This document shows positions 7,874-16,321 of a stretch of DNA of 43,440 bases, piece after piece. A model generated the notes under the pieces. That model was not told the DNA's origin and made no database searches. It worked only from the letters and a program-made list of their open reading frames with translations. Within the stretch, counting starts at the first letter, position 1. Each line of letters begins with the position of its first letter. The DNA is from Phytohabitans sp036906915 (GTDB lineage: Bacteria > Actinomycetota > Actinomycetes > Mycobacteriales > Micromonosporaceae): positions 1 to 43,440 of the forward strand of contig NZ_JBAKHX010000072.1 in NCBI RefSeq assembly GCF_036906915.1, given 5' to 3'. The position numbers and the translations under genes were made by a program.

Positions 7874-9514
7874 TCAGGTGAGGACGTCGTCGGCGTCGAC
7901 GATGGTGTACGCGTAGCCCTGCTCGGCCAGGAAGCGCTGCCGGTGCGCCGCGTACTCCGTGTCGATCGTGTCGCGGGACACGACCGTGTAGAAGTGCGCC
8001 TGGCGCCCGTCGGCCTTCGGTCGCAGCACCCGCCCGAGCCGCTGCGCCTCTTCCTGGCGTGACCCGAACGTCCCCGACACCTGGATCGCGACCGTCGCCT
8101 CGGGCAGGTCGATCGAGAAGTTGCCGACCCGCGAGATCACCAGCGTCTTGAGCGCCCCCGAGCGGAACTCGTCGAAGAGCCGCTCGCGCTCCTTGTTCGT
8201 GGTGGCGCCCTGCACGATCGGCGCGTCGAGGGCCTCGCCCAGTGAGTGGAGCTGGTCGATGTACGCGCCGATGACCAGGATCTGGTCGCCCTTGTGGCGC
8301 TCGACGAGGGCCTTGACGACGGGCAGCTTGCTGCGCGCGGTGGCGGCGAACCGGTACCGGTCTTCCTGGTCGGCGGTCGCGTACGCCATCCGCTCGTCGT
8401 CTGTGAGGGTGACGCGGACCTCGGTGCAGTCGGCCGGGGCGATCCAGCCCTGCGACTCGATGTCCTTCCAGGGCGCGTCGTACCGTTTCGGGCCGATCAG
8501 GGAGAAGACGTCGCCTTCCCGGCCGTCTTCCCGGACCAGGGTGGCGGTGAGGCCGAGCCGGCGGCGGGCCTGGAGGTCGGCGGTGAACCGGAAGATCGGC
8601 GCCGGCAGCAGGTGCACCTCGTCGTAGATGACGAGGCCCCAGTCGCGGGCGTTGAAGAGGTCGAGGTGGGTGAAGGCGCCGCCGCGCCGGGCGGTAAGCA
8701 CCTGGTACGTCGCGATGGTGACCGGGCGGATCTCCTTGCGCTCACCGGAGTACTCGCCGATCTCCTCTTCGGTGAGGGAGGTGCGGGCGAGCAGTTCGCG
8801 CTTCCACTGGCGGCCGGCGACCGTGTTGGTGACCAGGATCAGCGTGGTGGCCTGCGCCTGGGCCATGGCGGCCGCCCCGACGAGGGTCTTGCCGGCGCCG
8901 CAGGGCAGGACGACGACGCCGGAGCCGCCGGCCCAGAAGCCGTCGACCGCTTCCTGCTGGTACGAGCGCAGTGTCCAGCCCTCGAACGACAGCTCGATCG
9001 TGTGGGACTCGCCGTCGACGTAACCGGCCAGGTCTTCCGCCGGCCAGCCCAGCTTGAGCAACGCCTGCTTGAGCCGTCCTCGCTCGGACGGGTGCACGAC
9101 GATCGTGTCGTCGTCGACGCGAGCGCCCAGCATGCCGGCGAGCTTCTTGGACTTGCTCACCTCGGTCAGTACGGCCCGGTCGAGGCCGCGCAGCACCAGC
9201 CCGTCGGTGGGGTGGTTGAGCAACTGGAGCCGGCCGTACCGGTCCATGGTCTCCGCGACGTCGACGAGCAGGGCATGTGGCACGGGGTACCGCGAGTAGC
9301 GCAGTAGCGCGTCGACCACGCCCTCCGCGTCGTGCCCGGCGGCGCGCGCGTTCCAGAGGCCGAGCGGGGTCAGCCGGTACGTGTGCACGTGCTCCGGCGA
9401 GCGCTCCAACTCGGCGAAGGGTGCGATCGCCATCCGGCACGCTTGCGCGTCGGGGTGATCGACCTCCAGAAGCAGCGTCTTGTCCGACTGCACGATCAGT
9501 GGTCCACCAGTCAC
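7874..9514 (-). CDS. XPB-type DNA repair helicase (SF2)
   Basis: A 546-residue bacterial homologue of XPB/ERCC3. Residues about 1-180 form the N-terminal domains (LIVQSDKTLLLEV onward). The helicase core follows, with Walker A in LPCGAGKT, the DEVH box in VIYDEVHLLP, GLTAT motif III with the following RED motif (VREDGREGD) characteristic of XPB, and C-terminal motifs V/VI (VGNFSIDLPEA, QEEAQRLGRVLRPK). It is expected to unwind DNA 3'-5'. The GTG at 9514 is preceded by GGGAGG about 9 bases away. In mycobacteria the XPB gene neighbours the homologue of the gene at 10503-12845; here one gene lies between. Confidence 0.95.
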   Translation of the reverse strand: MTGGPLIVQSDKTLLLEVDHPDAQACRMAIAPFAELERSPEHVHTYRLTPLGLWNARAAGHDAEGVVDALLRYSRYPVPHALLVDVAETMDRYGRLQLLNHPTDGLVLRGLDRAVLTEVSKSKKLAGMLGARVDDDTIVVHPSERGRLKQALLKLGWPAEDLAGYVDGESHTIELSFEGWTLRSYQQEAVDGFWAGGSGVVVLPCGAGKTLVGAAAMAQAQATTLILVTNTVAGRQWKRELLARTSLTEEEIGEYSGERKEIRPVTIATYQVLTARRGGAFTHLDLFNARDWGLVIYDEVHLLPAPIFRFTADLQARRRLGLTATLVREDGREGDVFSLIGPKRYDAPWKDIESQGWIAPADCTEVRVTLTDDERMAYATADQEDRYRFAATARSKLPVVKALVERHKGDQILVIGAYIDQLHSLGEALDAPIVQGATTNKERERLFDEFRSGALKTLVISRVGNFSIDLPEATVAIQVSGTFGSRQEEAQRLGRVLRPKADGRQAHFYTVVSRDTIDTEYAAHRQRFLAEQGYAYTIVDADDVLT

Positions 9515-9648
9515 GCCCGGGCCCCTCCCAAAAAGACCCTCAAGTGTTGCACGGCCTTGTCACACTCCCGAAGAAACCTTTCAGTTGACGCAACCGGAGT
9601 GGTACCCCTGTGCGTCTACGAAGGGACAACTGCTCTGGGGAGGGCGCC

Positions 9649-10506
9649 GTGGTTGGGAGAGGCTCGCGGCTGGTCGCTGTGGCGGTTGTCACGTTGATCG
9701 GTGCCGGCGCGTGCGCGTTCGAGTCGCAGCCTGACCCGGGTGGAGCTGATCTCCAGCCGGTGAATGCGGCAGAAGGTACTACGGGGGCGAGCGCGACGCC
9801 CGGTCCGATCGAAACACCCACACCCAGCCCCAAAGTGACGACGAGCCCCAGCCCGAAGGCCACGACCAGCCCCAAGACCACCGCGTCGCCGACGCCGAGG
9901 AAGACCACCAAGCCGGGGTGCCCGCAGGGCGACAACCAACGCGAGGTCGAGACGGCGCTGGCCAAGCTGGGCGGATTCGGCGCGATCACCGTCGACGGCA
10001 GGCAGTCGGCCGCCGACTGCGCGGCGATCAAGAAGTTCCAGCAGCGGTACGGCATCTCGCCGGCCGCCGGACGTGCCGGCCCCACCACCGCGGACGTGGC
10101 GAAGCGACTCGCCGCGACCGACACCAGCAAATGCAAGGGCGGCAGCGGCACCACGTTCTGCGTCGACCTGACCCACCAGACGGTCTGGGCGATGAAGGGC
10201 GGCAAGGTGGTGTTGAAGCCGACCGTCACGCGCACCGGGATGTCCGGTTACGCCACCCCGACCGGTGTCTACAAGGTGCAGAACCGGGCGCTCAAGGAGT
10301 GGTCGAACCCGTACGAGGTGTGGCTGCCGTACTGGCAGCGGTTCAACGGCGGGATCGGGTTCCACGAGACCACGACGTACATCCACGTGAAGCCGATCGG
10401 CTCGCACGGCTGCATCAACCTGCTGGCGTCCGACGCCCGCGCGTTCTGGAACCTCGGCAAGGTCGGCACCCGGGTACACGTCTTCGGGCGCCGCCCAGGT
10501 ACTTAG
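9649..10506 (+). CDS. Secreted L,D-transpeptidase (YkuD domain)
   Basis: About 285 residues. An N-terminal hydrophobic segment ends near AGAC, suggesting a signal peptide and possibly a lipoprotein with a weak lipobox. A Thr/Pro/Ser/Lys-rich linker follows, then a peptidoglycan-binding-like region (VETALAKLGGF...IKKFQQRYG) and a C-terminal YkuD domain with the catalytic SHGCINL motif. It would make or edit 3-3 cross-links outside the membrane. The GTG at 9649 is chosen because GGGGAGG lies 5 bases upstream; an upstream in-frame GTG at 9610 has no such site. Its 3' end overlaps the convergent gene by 4 bp. Confidence 0.92.
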   Translation: MVGRGSRLVAVAVVTLIGAGACAFESQPDPGGADLQPVNAAEGTTGASATPGPIETPTPSPKVTTSPSPKATTSPKTTASPTPRKTTKPGCPQGDNQREVETALAKLGGFGAITVDGRQSAADCAAIKKFQQRYGISPAAGRAGPTTADVAKRLAATDTSKCKGGSGTTFCVDLTHQTVWAMKGGKVVLKPTVTRTGMSGYATPTGVYKVQNRALKEWSNPYEVWLPYWQRFNGGIGFHETTTYIHVKPIGSHGCINLLASDARAFWNLGKVGTRVHVFGRRPGT

Positions 10507-12845
10507 GAATCCAACACCGCGGCGGTGATGCGGTGAAGGGCGAACGTGTGAAGCATTTCGGTGCGTTCGTCCTCGGCCCGCAGGTACCCGGCGCCTATGG
10601 ACACGGGCCGCACCAGCCGGGACGCGGTGGCCCCGTGCGCGTCGACGTATCCGACCCAGACCAGCGCCTTGTCGCGTACGGCCTGCTGAAGCACGGCGAG
10701 CGCCTGCGTGTGCGCCTGCACGGCGGTGAGTCCCTCGACGTCGTGGCCGTTGGCGGCGCGGACGGTGACCGGCGCGCGGCGAGCTGCCCGGGCGGCGGCG
10801 TCGCCACGCCGGATGTGTTCGACGATGCCCGCGAGCCGCGGCGGGGTGAGGCTGGGTGCCTCCGGTTGGAGGGCGGCGGTCGCGCGCATCGCGGCGCGGC
10901 GGGTCTTCGGCCGGGCAACGACGGCGGCGCCGCTCGCGTCTTCGTGCACGGGTGGGTACCCGGCGTCGCGCAGCGCGGTGAGCAGCCGGCCGACCTGGTA
11001 CGGGGTGGCCAGCACGGTGGGTGCGAGCCGGCGCAGCCCGAGGGCGGCGAGCCGCCGGTCGGCGAGGAGCTGCACGAGTAGTGCTTCGTCGTCGCTGCGG
11101 ATGTAGGCGCCGGCGCCCCCGACCCGCAGGCCGCCGTGTTTGCGCGCGACGTCGTCGACCAGATAGGTGAGGCCCTGCGGCACCGGGGTGCGCGACCGCC
11201 GGCGGAACAGGGCGTGTAGGTCCTCTGCCGTGTACCCGGCGTCGAGCGCGCGCCGAAGGCTCGCCTCGGTGACCCGATACACGCTGGCCCCGCCTGCGGA
11301 CTCGTGCTCGGCGACAACCTCCAGCTCGTCCGCGAGCGTGGGCTCGGGCGGTCCGGGCACCACCACGGTCAGGTCGGCCTGGACGAGGACGTGGTCGACA
11401 GGCGCCGGAAGCAGCCCGTCGAGCTGCCGGGCCACCTCGGAGAACTCACTGTCGCCGCTGGCGCGTACACCAAGCGGGTCGTTGTCGGCCGCGCTGCCCT
11501 GACCGTCGGACGCTGCCAGCAGCCGGCCGTACGAGGTGACCGCACCCAGCCCGGTCACGCCCAGCGTGGCCGCGTCGGCGAGCACCGCGCGGTGTGCGTT
11601 CTCGCGGCCCTTGGCGCGGCGCGGCGCCCGCCACGCGAGCTGCGCCAGCACTTCCTCGGGCGTCGGGGCGGTGCCGGGCGGCAGTTCGCCCAGCATCTCC
11701 AGTACGGCCTGCCGCGCGGCCGGCGCGCCCGCGCGTTCCACCTCCATGGAGAGCGCGTTGATCGGGCGGTCGCGCTCGTCGCGCTGCCCGACGAGGCTGG
11801 CCTGCCTGGTCATCGCGAGCCACGCGGTGGCAAGCCGTTCCCAGCGCGGCGCGAGCGCTTGGCCCCGCCACGCGTCGTAGCCGATCGTGGGCAGGAACAG
11901 CGGCTCGCCGGCCGACCGCTCCGCCTCGCCGGCGAGCCCGGCGGCGTTCGCGACCTCCAGCAGCAGCGCCGCGACGGGTTCCTCGACCCCGATCGCCTTG
12001 GCGAGGCGGCGCAGGTCGCGCACGCCCATGCCGCCCGAGCGCAGCATCGCCGTGGGCTCGGCGTCCAGCGCCTCCAGCAACGTTTCGGCGAGCCGTACCA
12101 CTTCCATCGCCTGCCCGGCTCCGGCGGAGTCGGCGGTCTTCGGGTCGCGGGTCGTGCCGGCCACCGCGGGCGGCTCGGGCCGCACCGCACCGAGCGGGCC
12201 CAAGTCGCGGCGCAACAGCATCCCGACCTCGCGCGGCATCTCCACCGCCTCGTCCGAGATCCGCACGAGCAGCGCGTTGTCGACCAGCCAGCCGACGGGC
12301 GCGTTGGCCGCGCCCGTCAAGGTGCCGACCGGCGGACCATCCGCGAGGCGGTCGAGCACCGCACGGGCCTGCGGCGGCGCCGCCAGCAGCGTCCGGCGTA
12401 GGCGGGCCGGGTCGGCGCACAGGGCCGCCGTCCGGGAGTCGAGATCCGCCGCCGGTCGGCCCAGGCCGGCGGGGTACGGGGACGAGACCTCGTCGACGGC
12501 GGGCACGACGTGGAGGGCGTCGTCGCGGCCGGTGATGAGGAACAGGGCACGCAGCCGGGCCAGCGCCGCGCGCGCCTCGGGCCGCGCCGCCATCGCGAGC
12601 ACGGCGTCGATCGAGGTGGTGTGGTCGCCCGGGTCGCGGGTCAGCCGGGCGGCGTCGAGGATCTGGAGTGTGAACTGGTCGAGCCCGTCGAGCGCGCGGG
12701 CCACCGAGACCCGGGACTGGGCGCGCACAGCCAGCGCCGACAGGTCGGCCGGCACGGGCATGACCAGGTCGGGGCGGAGCCGGAGCAGCTCGCCCAGCGC
12801 GGCGTCGGTCAGTGACCGCAGGTGGTCGGCGAATGTGGTGGCCAT
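10503..12845 (-). CDS. Helicase-associated protein with Helicase_C_3 and WYL-like C-terminus
   Basis: A 780-residue protein resembling the mycobacterial XPB neighbour (Rv0862c type). The long Ala/Leu/Arg-rich N-terminal half resembles winged-helix helicase-associated repeats. About residues 460-620 match the helicase conserved C-terminal domain family but show no Walker motifs, so it is not itself a motor. The last 70 residues (ALVWVGYVDAHG...VRPVSIGAGYLRAEDE) look like a WYL-type ligand-binding module. A role as XPB partner or regulator is inferred from conserved neighbourhood only. A TAGCGT box lies 9 nt before the ATG, with no ribosome binding site. Confidence 0.85.
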   Translation of the reverse strand: MATTFADHLRSLTDAALGELLRLRPDLVMPVPADLSALAVRAQSRVSVARALDGLDQFTLQILDAARLTRDPGDHTTSIDAVLAMAARPEARAALARLRALFLITGRDDALHVVPAVDEVSSPYPAGLGRPAADLDSRTAALCADPARLRRTLLAAPPQARAVLDRLADGPPVGTLTGAANAPVGWLVDNALLVRISDEAVEMPREVGMLLRRDLGPLGAVRPEPPAVAGTTRDPKTADSAGAGQAMEVVRLAETLLEALDAEPTAMLRSGGMGVRDLRRLAKAIGVEEPVAALLLEVANAAGLAGEAERSAGEPLFLPTIGYDAWRGQALAPRWERLATAWLAMTRQASLVGQRDERDRPINALSMEVERAGAPAARQAVLEMLGELPPGTAPTPEEVLAQLAWRAPRRAKGRENAHRAVLADAATLGVTGLGAVTSYGRLLAASDGQGSAADNDPLGVRASGDSEFSEVARQLDGLLPAPVDHVLVQADLTVVVPGPPEPTLADELEVVAEHESAGGASVYRVTEASLRRALDAGYTAEDLHALFRRRSRTPVPQGLTYLVDDVARKHGGLRVGGAGAYIRSDDEALLVQLLADRRLAALGLRRLAPTVLATPYQVGRLLTALRDAGYPPVHEDASGAAVVARPKTRRAAMRATAALQPEAPSLTPPRLAGIVEHIRRGDAAARAARRAPVTVRAANGHDVEGLTAVQAHTQALAVLQQAVRDKALVWVGYVDAHGATASRLVRPVSIGAGYLRAEDERTEMLHTFALHRITAAVLDS

Positions 12846-12854
12846 CGTCGTTCA

Positions 12855-12860
12855 ACGCTA
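12855..12860 (-). promoter_or_regulatory. Putative leaderless -10 box (helicase-associated gene)
   Basis: TAGCGT on the minus strand, 9 nt before the ATG at 12845, with no Shine-Dalgarno sequence between. Confidence 0.4.
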
Positions 12861-12906
12861 GCCGTGCGACGATGATCGCGGTAACGGCTCTGGGGAGGAA
12901 GACCGG

Positions 12907-13527
12907 GTGACTGAACCGCTGGTGGTCGGATTCGACCTGGACATGACTCTGATCGACTCGCGGCCGGGCATCGCGGCCGCGTTCCGCGCGCTCAGCGCCC
13001 GCACCGGGGTGCACGTTGACGCCGACGCCGCGGTGGCACGGCTTGGCCCGCCGCTGCGCCACGAGATACGACTCTGGTTTCCGCCCGAGGAGGTGGAGGC
13101 GGCGGTCACCGAGTACCGCGGGCTCTACCCGGACTACGCGATCACGCCGTCGACCCTGCTACCCGGGGCGGAGGCGGCGGTGCGGACGGTGCGTGACCTG
13201 GGCGGTGGCGTGGTGGTCGTCACGTCGAAGCTCGGCCGGCTCGCCCAGCTGCACCTCGATCACGTCGGCCTGCGGGCCGACCACGTGGTGGGCGATCTAT
13301 TCGCGGAGGGCAAGGCCACCGCGCTGACCGCGCACGGCGTGCGGCTCTACGTGGGCGATCACGTCGCCGACATGGTCGCCGCCCGCACGGCGGGCGTGCC
13401 ATCGGTCGGGGTCACCACCGGTCCCTGTACTGAAGAGGAGCTGAAGGACGCCGGCGCGGACGTGGTCCTCACGGACCTGACCCGATTCCCAGCGGCGCTC
13501 TCCGCCCTACTCCAGTTAGCCTTGTGA
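12907..13527 (+). CDS. HAD-superfamily phosphatase (phosphoglycolate-phosphatase-like)
   Basis: A 206-residue HAD hydrolase. Motif I is DLDMT with catalytic Asp10 and Asp12, motif II is VVVTSK, and the acidic motif is GDHVADM. A helical cap (about 20-85) follows motif I, as in small-molecule phosphatases such as Gph. The substrate is not determinable. The GTG at 12907 has GGAGG about 9 bases upstream. A TTA leucine codon occurs three codons before the stop (13516-13518). The cold-shock gene follows 34 bp later in the same direction. Confidence 0.9.
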   Translation: MTEPLVVGFDLDMTLIDSRPGIAAAFRALSARTGVHVDADAAVARLGPPLRHEIRLWFPPEEVEAAVTEYRGLYPDYAITPSTLLPGAEAAVRTVRDLGGGVVVVTSKLGRLAQLHLDHVGLRADHVVGDLFAEGKATALTAHGVRLYVGDHVADMVAARTAGVPSVGVTTGPCTEEELKDAGADVVLTDLTRFPAALSALLQLAL

Positions 13528-13561
13528 GAATCAGCAAATCTCAACGAAGTAGAGGTCAACG

Positions 13562-13948
13562 GTGCCTACCGGTCGAGTGAAGTGGTACGACGCGCAGAAG
13601 GGCTACGGGTTCGTCACCAGCGACGAAGGTGGGGACGTGTTTCTGCCCAAGGGTGCGCTGCCCGGCGGCGTCACCGACCTCAAGAGCGGTCAGCGGATCG
13701 AGTTCGGTGTGGTCGACAGCCGAAAAGGTGCGCAGGCCATGGGCGTCAAGGTGCTCGATGCCCCGCCGTCGATGGCGGAGCTGCGGCGCCGCCCCGCTGA
13801 GGAGCTGCACGGCCTCATCGAAGACATGATCAAGGTACTGGAAGCGAAGATCATGCCCGACCTGCGGCGCGGCCGTTTCCCGGACAAGAAGACCGCCCAG
13901 ACGGTCGCGCAGGCCGTGCACGCGGTCGCTAGTGAGCTCGAGCTCTAA
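13562..13948 (+). CDS. Long-form cold-shock domain protein
   Basis: 128 residues. Residues 1-65 are a cold-shock domain with the RNP motifs KGYGFV and DVFLP, expected to bind single-stranded nucleic acid. Unlike the 67-residue CspA type, it carries a helical C-terminal extension (about 66-128) with charged residues; such long forms are known in actinobacteria. The GTG start has AGAGG 6 bases upstream. It ends one base before the convergent mqnD stop. Confidence 0.92.
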   Translation: MPTGRVKWYDAQKGYGFVTSDEGGDVFLPKGALPGGVTDLKSGQRIEFGVVDSRKGAQAMGVKVLDAPPSMAELRRRPAEELHGLIEDMIKVLEAKIMPDLRRGRFPDKKTAQTVAQAVHAVASELEL

Positions 13949-13949
13949 G

Positions 13950-14726
13950 TCAGCTCGCGTTCGCACTGAGCAGGGCCTCGACCGCCGCGTGCCCCTCGTC
14001 TCCGAGGTCCGCGGTGAACTCGTTCACGTAGAGCGCGATGTGCTGGTCGACCACGTCGCGCTCCATCTCTTGCGCGTGTGACAGCACATAGTCGCGGCTG
14101 GCCTCCGGGTTGCCCCAGGCGTGCCGCACAGAGGCCCTGATCCATTCCGCCGCCGCGGCGGGGTCGACCACGCCGCGGCGGGCCAGGATCGCGCCCAGCG
14201 GGATCGGCAGCCCGGTTTTCGCCTCCCACCACTCGCCGAGGTCCGCCAGCGCGGTCAGCCCGTGCCGCTGGTACGTGAAGCGGGCTTCGTGGATCACCAG
14301 GCCGGCGTCGAAGCGGCCGGCCGCGACGCCCGGCATGATCTCGTGGAACGGCGCGACCTCTATCTTTGCTGACTTCTCCGCGGCCCAGTGCCGGAAGAGC
14401 AGGTACGCCGTGGTGCGTTCACCCGGGATGGCAACGGTCGCGCCCTCGATCGAGGTGCGGCCCGGCTGGGTGACCACGAGCGGTCCGCAGCCGCGGCCGA
14501 GCGCGCCGCCGCACGGCAGCAGCTCGTACTTGTCGAGCAGCCACGGCAGTGCCGCGTAGCTCACCTTCACCAGGTCGTACTCGCCCTTCTCGGCGGCGGT
14601 GTTGGTGACGTCCACATCGGCGTAGGTCACGTCGACCGGGGGCGCGCCGGGCACCAGCCCGTGCACCAGGGCGTGGAAGACGAACGTGTCGTTGGGGCAG
14701 GGCGAGATCGCCAGAGAGAGCGCCAC
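13950..14726 (-). CDS. mqnD: MqnD-like 1,4-dihydroxy-6-naphthoate synthase (futalosine menaquinone pathway)
   Basis: 258 residues with a periplasmic-binding-protein-like fold. The N-terminal SPCPNDTF motif is diagnostic of MqnD, the enzyme that converts cyclic dehypoxanthinyl futalosine to dihydroxynaphthoate. Other family segments are VKVSYAALPWLL and GLVIHEARFTY, with a conserved His. No other futalosine genes are in this window. The start is GTG at 14726, with TACCGT seven bases before it and no Shine-Dalgarno sequence, so probably leaderless. Confidence 0.9.
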   Translation of the reverse strand: MALSLAISPCPNDTFVFHALVHGLVPGAPPVDVTYADVDVTNTAAEKGEYDLVKVSYAALPWLLDKYELLPCGGALGRGCGPLVVTQPGRTSIEGATVAIPGERTTAYLLFRHWAAEKSAKIEVAPFHEIMPGVAAGRFDAGLVIHEARFTYQRHGLTALADLGEWWEAKTGLPIPLGAILARRGVVDPAAAAEWIRASVRHAWGNPEASRDYVLSHAQEMERDVVDQHIALYVNEFTADLGDEGHAAVEALLSANAS

Positions 14727-14733
14727 GAAACAA

Positions 14734-14739
14734 ACGGTA
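14734..14739 (-). promoter_or_regulatory. Leaderless -10 box of mqnD
   Basis: TACCGT on the minus strand with a 7-nt spacer to the GTG at 14726. No ribosome binding site is visible. Confidence 0.5.
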
Positions 14740-14779
14740 GCCCGGCCAACCGGCCGGGCTACCGTGCGCGGGTTTCTCT

Positions 14780-14966
14780 ATGGGGTCAGAGGGTCCGGAG
14801 CACGTGCTCACCACCGCGCTGGGCCTGAGCATCGAGCAGGCGCGGCATCGTCCTGGAACGGGAGCGCGCGGGCGGGTTCGCCTCGGTGCGGGATCTGGCG
14901 ACACGCGGGCTGTTGCAGCCAGCTGAGCTGCGCACGCTGTGGGACGTGCTGATCGTGGTCCGCTGA
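14780..14966 (+). pseudogene. Frameshifted helix-hairpin-helix protein remnant
   Basis: From the ATG at 14780 the frame reads HVLTTALGLSIEQAR up to about 14845. From 14847, in another frame, it continues IVLERERAGGFASVRDL, then LLQPAELRTLWDVLIVVR to TGA at 14964-14966. Joined, the two halves resemble an HHH_3-like DNA-binding module (Ala-rich helix, IVxERExxGGFxSVxDL). Restoring the frame needs one base fewer, or two more, near 14845-14846. It is therefore a broken gene or a sequencing error. No upstream part of a larger gene is visible. Confidence 0.5.
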
Positions 14967-15045
14967 GGGGTGAGAGCCCGTCACCGCTGATCGGGGCGGT
15001 CGTTAGGAGAACTGGCTGTGCCGTACAGCCTGCCGTCCCTTCCCA

Positions 15046-15073
15046 GCGGGGGGCTCTGTCCCGGGCCCCCCGC
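15046..15073. terminator. GC-rich hairpin between convergent units
   Basis: A perfect 9-bp inverted repeat (GCGGGGGGC at 15046-15054, GCCCCCCGC at 15065-15073) lies between the helix-hairpin-helix remnant and the 3' end of the galactoside operon. There is no T tract, so it would be a weak or factor-assisted bidirectional terminator. Nothing else is seen in 14967-15091 except a 14-bp palindrome (CGCTTCATGAAGCG, 15088-15101) overlapping the operon's last codons. Confidence 0.45.
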
Positions 15074-15091
15074 ACCCCCCCCGCAAGCGCT

Positions 15092-16321
15092 TCATGAAGC
15101 GGCGGCTGACCACTCCGGACCACCGGGCGTGTCACGGACCTCGACACCCGCCGCCGCAAGGCGGTCGCGGACACGATCTGAGGTCGCCCAGTCGCGCGCC
15201 TCACGGGCGCTCGCCCTGAACTCCAACAGCAAAGATACGAACGGCTCCAGCACGTCGCGCGGGTCGTGCGCCCCGGCCCGCGCCAACTCTCCAAGGCGTA
15301 TCACCATCGAGCGGAGCGCCGCCCGAGCCTGCTCGCCCTCGTCGGAGACGTTGGTGTCGGCGCCCCAGTCGACGATGACCTGCTCCAGGTCGAGCAGCGC
15401 GGTGACGCAGCCGTCGACGTCGCGGGCGGCCAGGGCGGCGCCAAACCGGTCGTCGAGCGCGTCGGCGGCCGCCTTGAGCGAGGTCTCGGGGGTGACGACG
15501 GCGACCTCGGTGATGGCCTCGACCGGGCCAGCTGGCGCGGCCACACCGCCGGGAATCGCCCCGAACTCGATCGCCGAACCGCTCGGGTGCACCACGCTCT
15601 GCCCCTGCCTTCGCACGGTGAGGCAACCGTTGCCGGTAACCGTCGCCTTGCGTGTGGCCAGGTCGAACAGGACCGCCGTGTGCTCGTCGACCCCGAGGAT
15701 CACCGTGTCGGCGGGCAACTCGGCCTCCATGGCCGCGAGCCGCTCCTCACCGAGGTAGCAGTAGCGGGTGTCGTGGTGGCCGCCTTCGGTGTTGTCGTAG
15801 TGCGGGATCACCACGGACGGGAAGCCGAGCAGCGGCGACACCAGGTCGAGCCCGGGCACCCAGTGCGGCTCGATGCCCGCCTTGTAGATCTCGTACACCG
15901 GCACGGTGTGGCTGCCGAGAGTCAGCGCGGCGGCGCTCGCGAAGCAAACCGTGCCGCTGCTGAGCTTGGCGGCGATCAGGTCGGGCACCGGCGTGTCGTG
16001 CCACTGCCGCAGGGTGTATGTCGGACTGCCTGGCCCCGCGAAGATCCAGCCAGCCTCTCGCAGCCCTGCCAGCGCGCGCTCGCGCACCAGCGTGTCGTTG
16101 GGCGGACGCCGCCACGATACGACGTCGACGTGGCGACCCACGCTGGTGGCGAAGTAGTTGACAGCGCGCGCCGAGATGTCGTCGGCGTTGGACTGGAAGC
16201 CGTACGGGGTGTCGAGGAGCACCGCCTTGCGGTCGCCGACCCGCTCCAGGATTGCCCGGTGCGGCTTGACCATCGTGGGCGCCGTCTCCCCGGAACCCAT
16301 GATCACCAGCAGGCCACTCAT
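15092..16321 (-). CDS. Peptidase-S51/type-1 GATase-like protein fused to CysS-type C-terminal domain
   Basis: 409 residues from the ATG at 16321, which overlaps the preceding stop as ATGA. Residues 1-260 resemble the peptidase E/cyanophycinase (S51) fold: MGSGETAPTM start, GPGSPTYTL and FASAAALTLG, where the Ser is a candidate nucleophile in a context altered from the usual GxSAG, then HYDNTEGGHHD. Residues about 300-409 closely resemble the C-terminal tail of cysteinyl-tRNA synthetase (REARDWATSDRVRDRLAAAGVEVRDTPGGPEW) but without a synthetase core. The combined function is unknown. It is the last gene of the minus-strand operon that begins with beta-galactosidase. Confidence 0.85.
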   Translation of the reverse strand: MSGLLVIMGSGETAPTMVKPHRAILERVGDRKAVLLDTPYGFQSNADDISARAVNYFATSVGRHVDVVSWRRPPNDTLVRERALAGLREAGWIFAGPGSPTYTLRQWHDTPVPDLIAAKLSSGTVCFASAAALTLGSHTVPVYEIYKAGIEPHWVPGLDLVSPLLGFPSVVIPHYDNTEGGHHDTRYCYLGEERLAAMEAELPADTVILGVDEHTAVLFDLATRKATVTGNGCLTVRRQGQSVVHPSGSAIEFGAIPGGVAAPAGPVEAITEVAVVTPETSLKAAADALDDRFGAALAARDVDGCVTALLDLEQVIVDWGADTNVSDEGEQARAALRSMVIRLGELARAGAHDPRDVLEPFVSLLLEFRASAREARDWATSDRVRDRLAAAGVEVRDTPGGPEWSAAAS

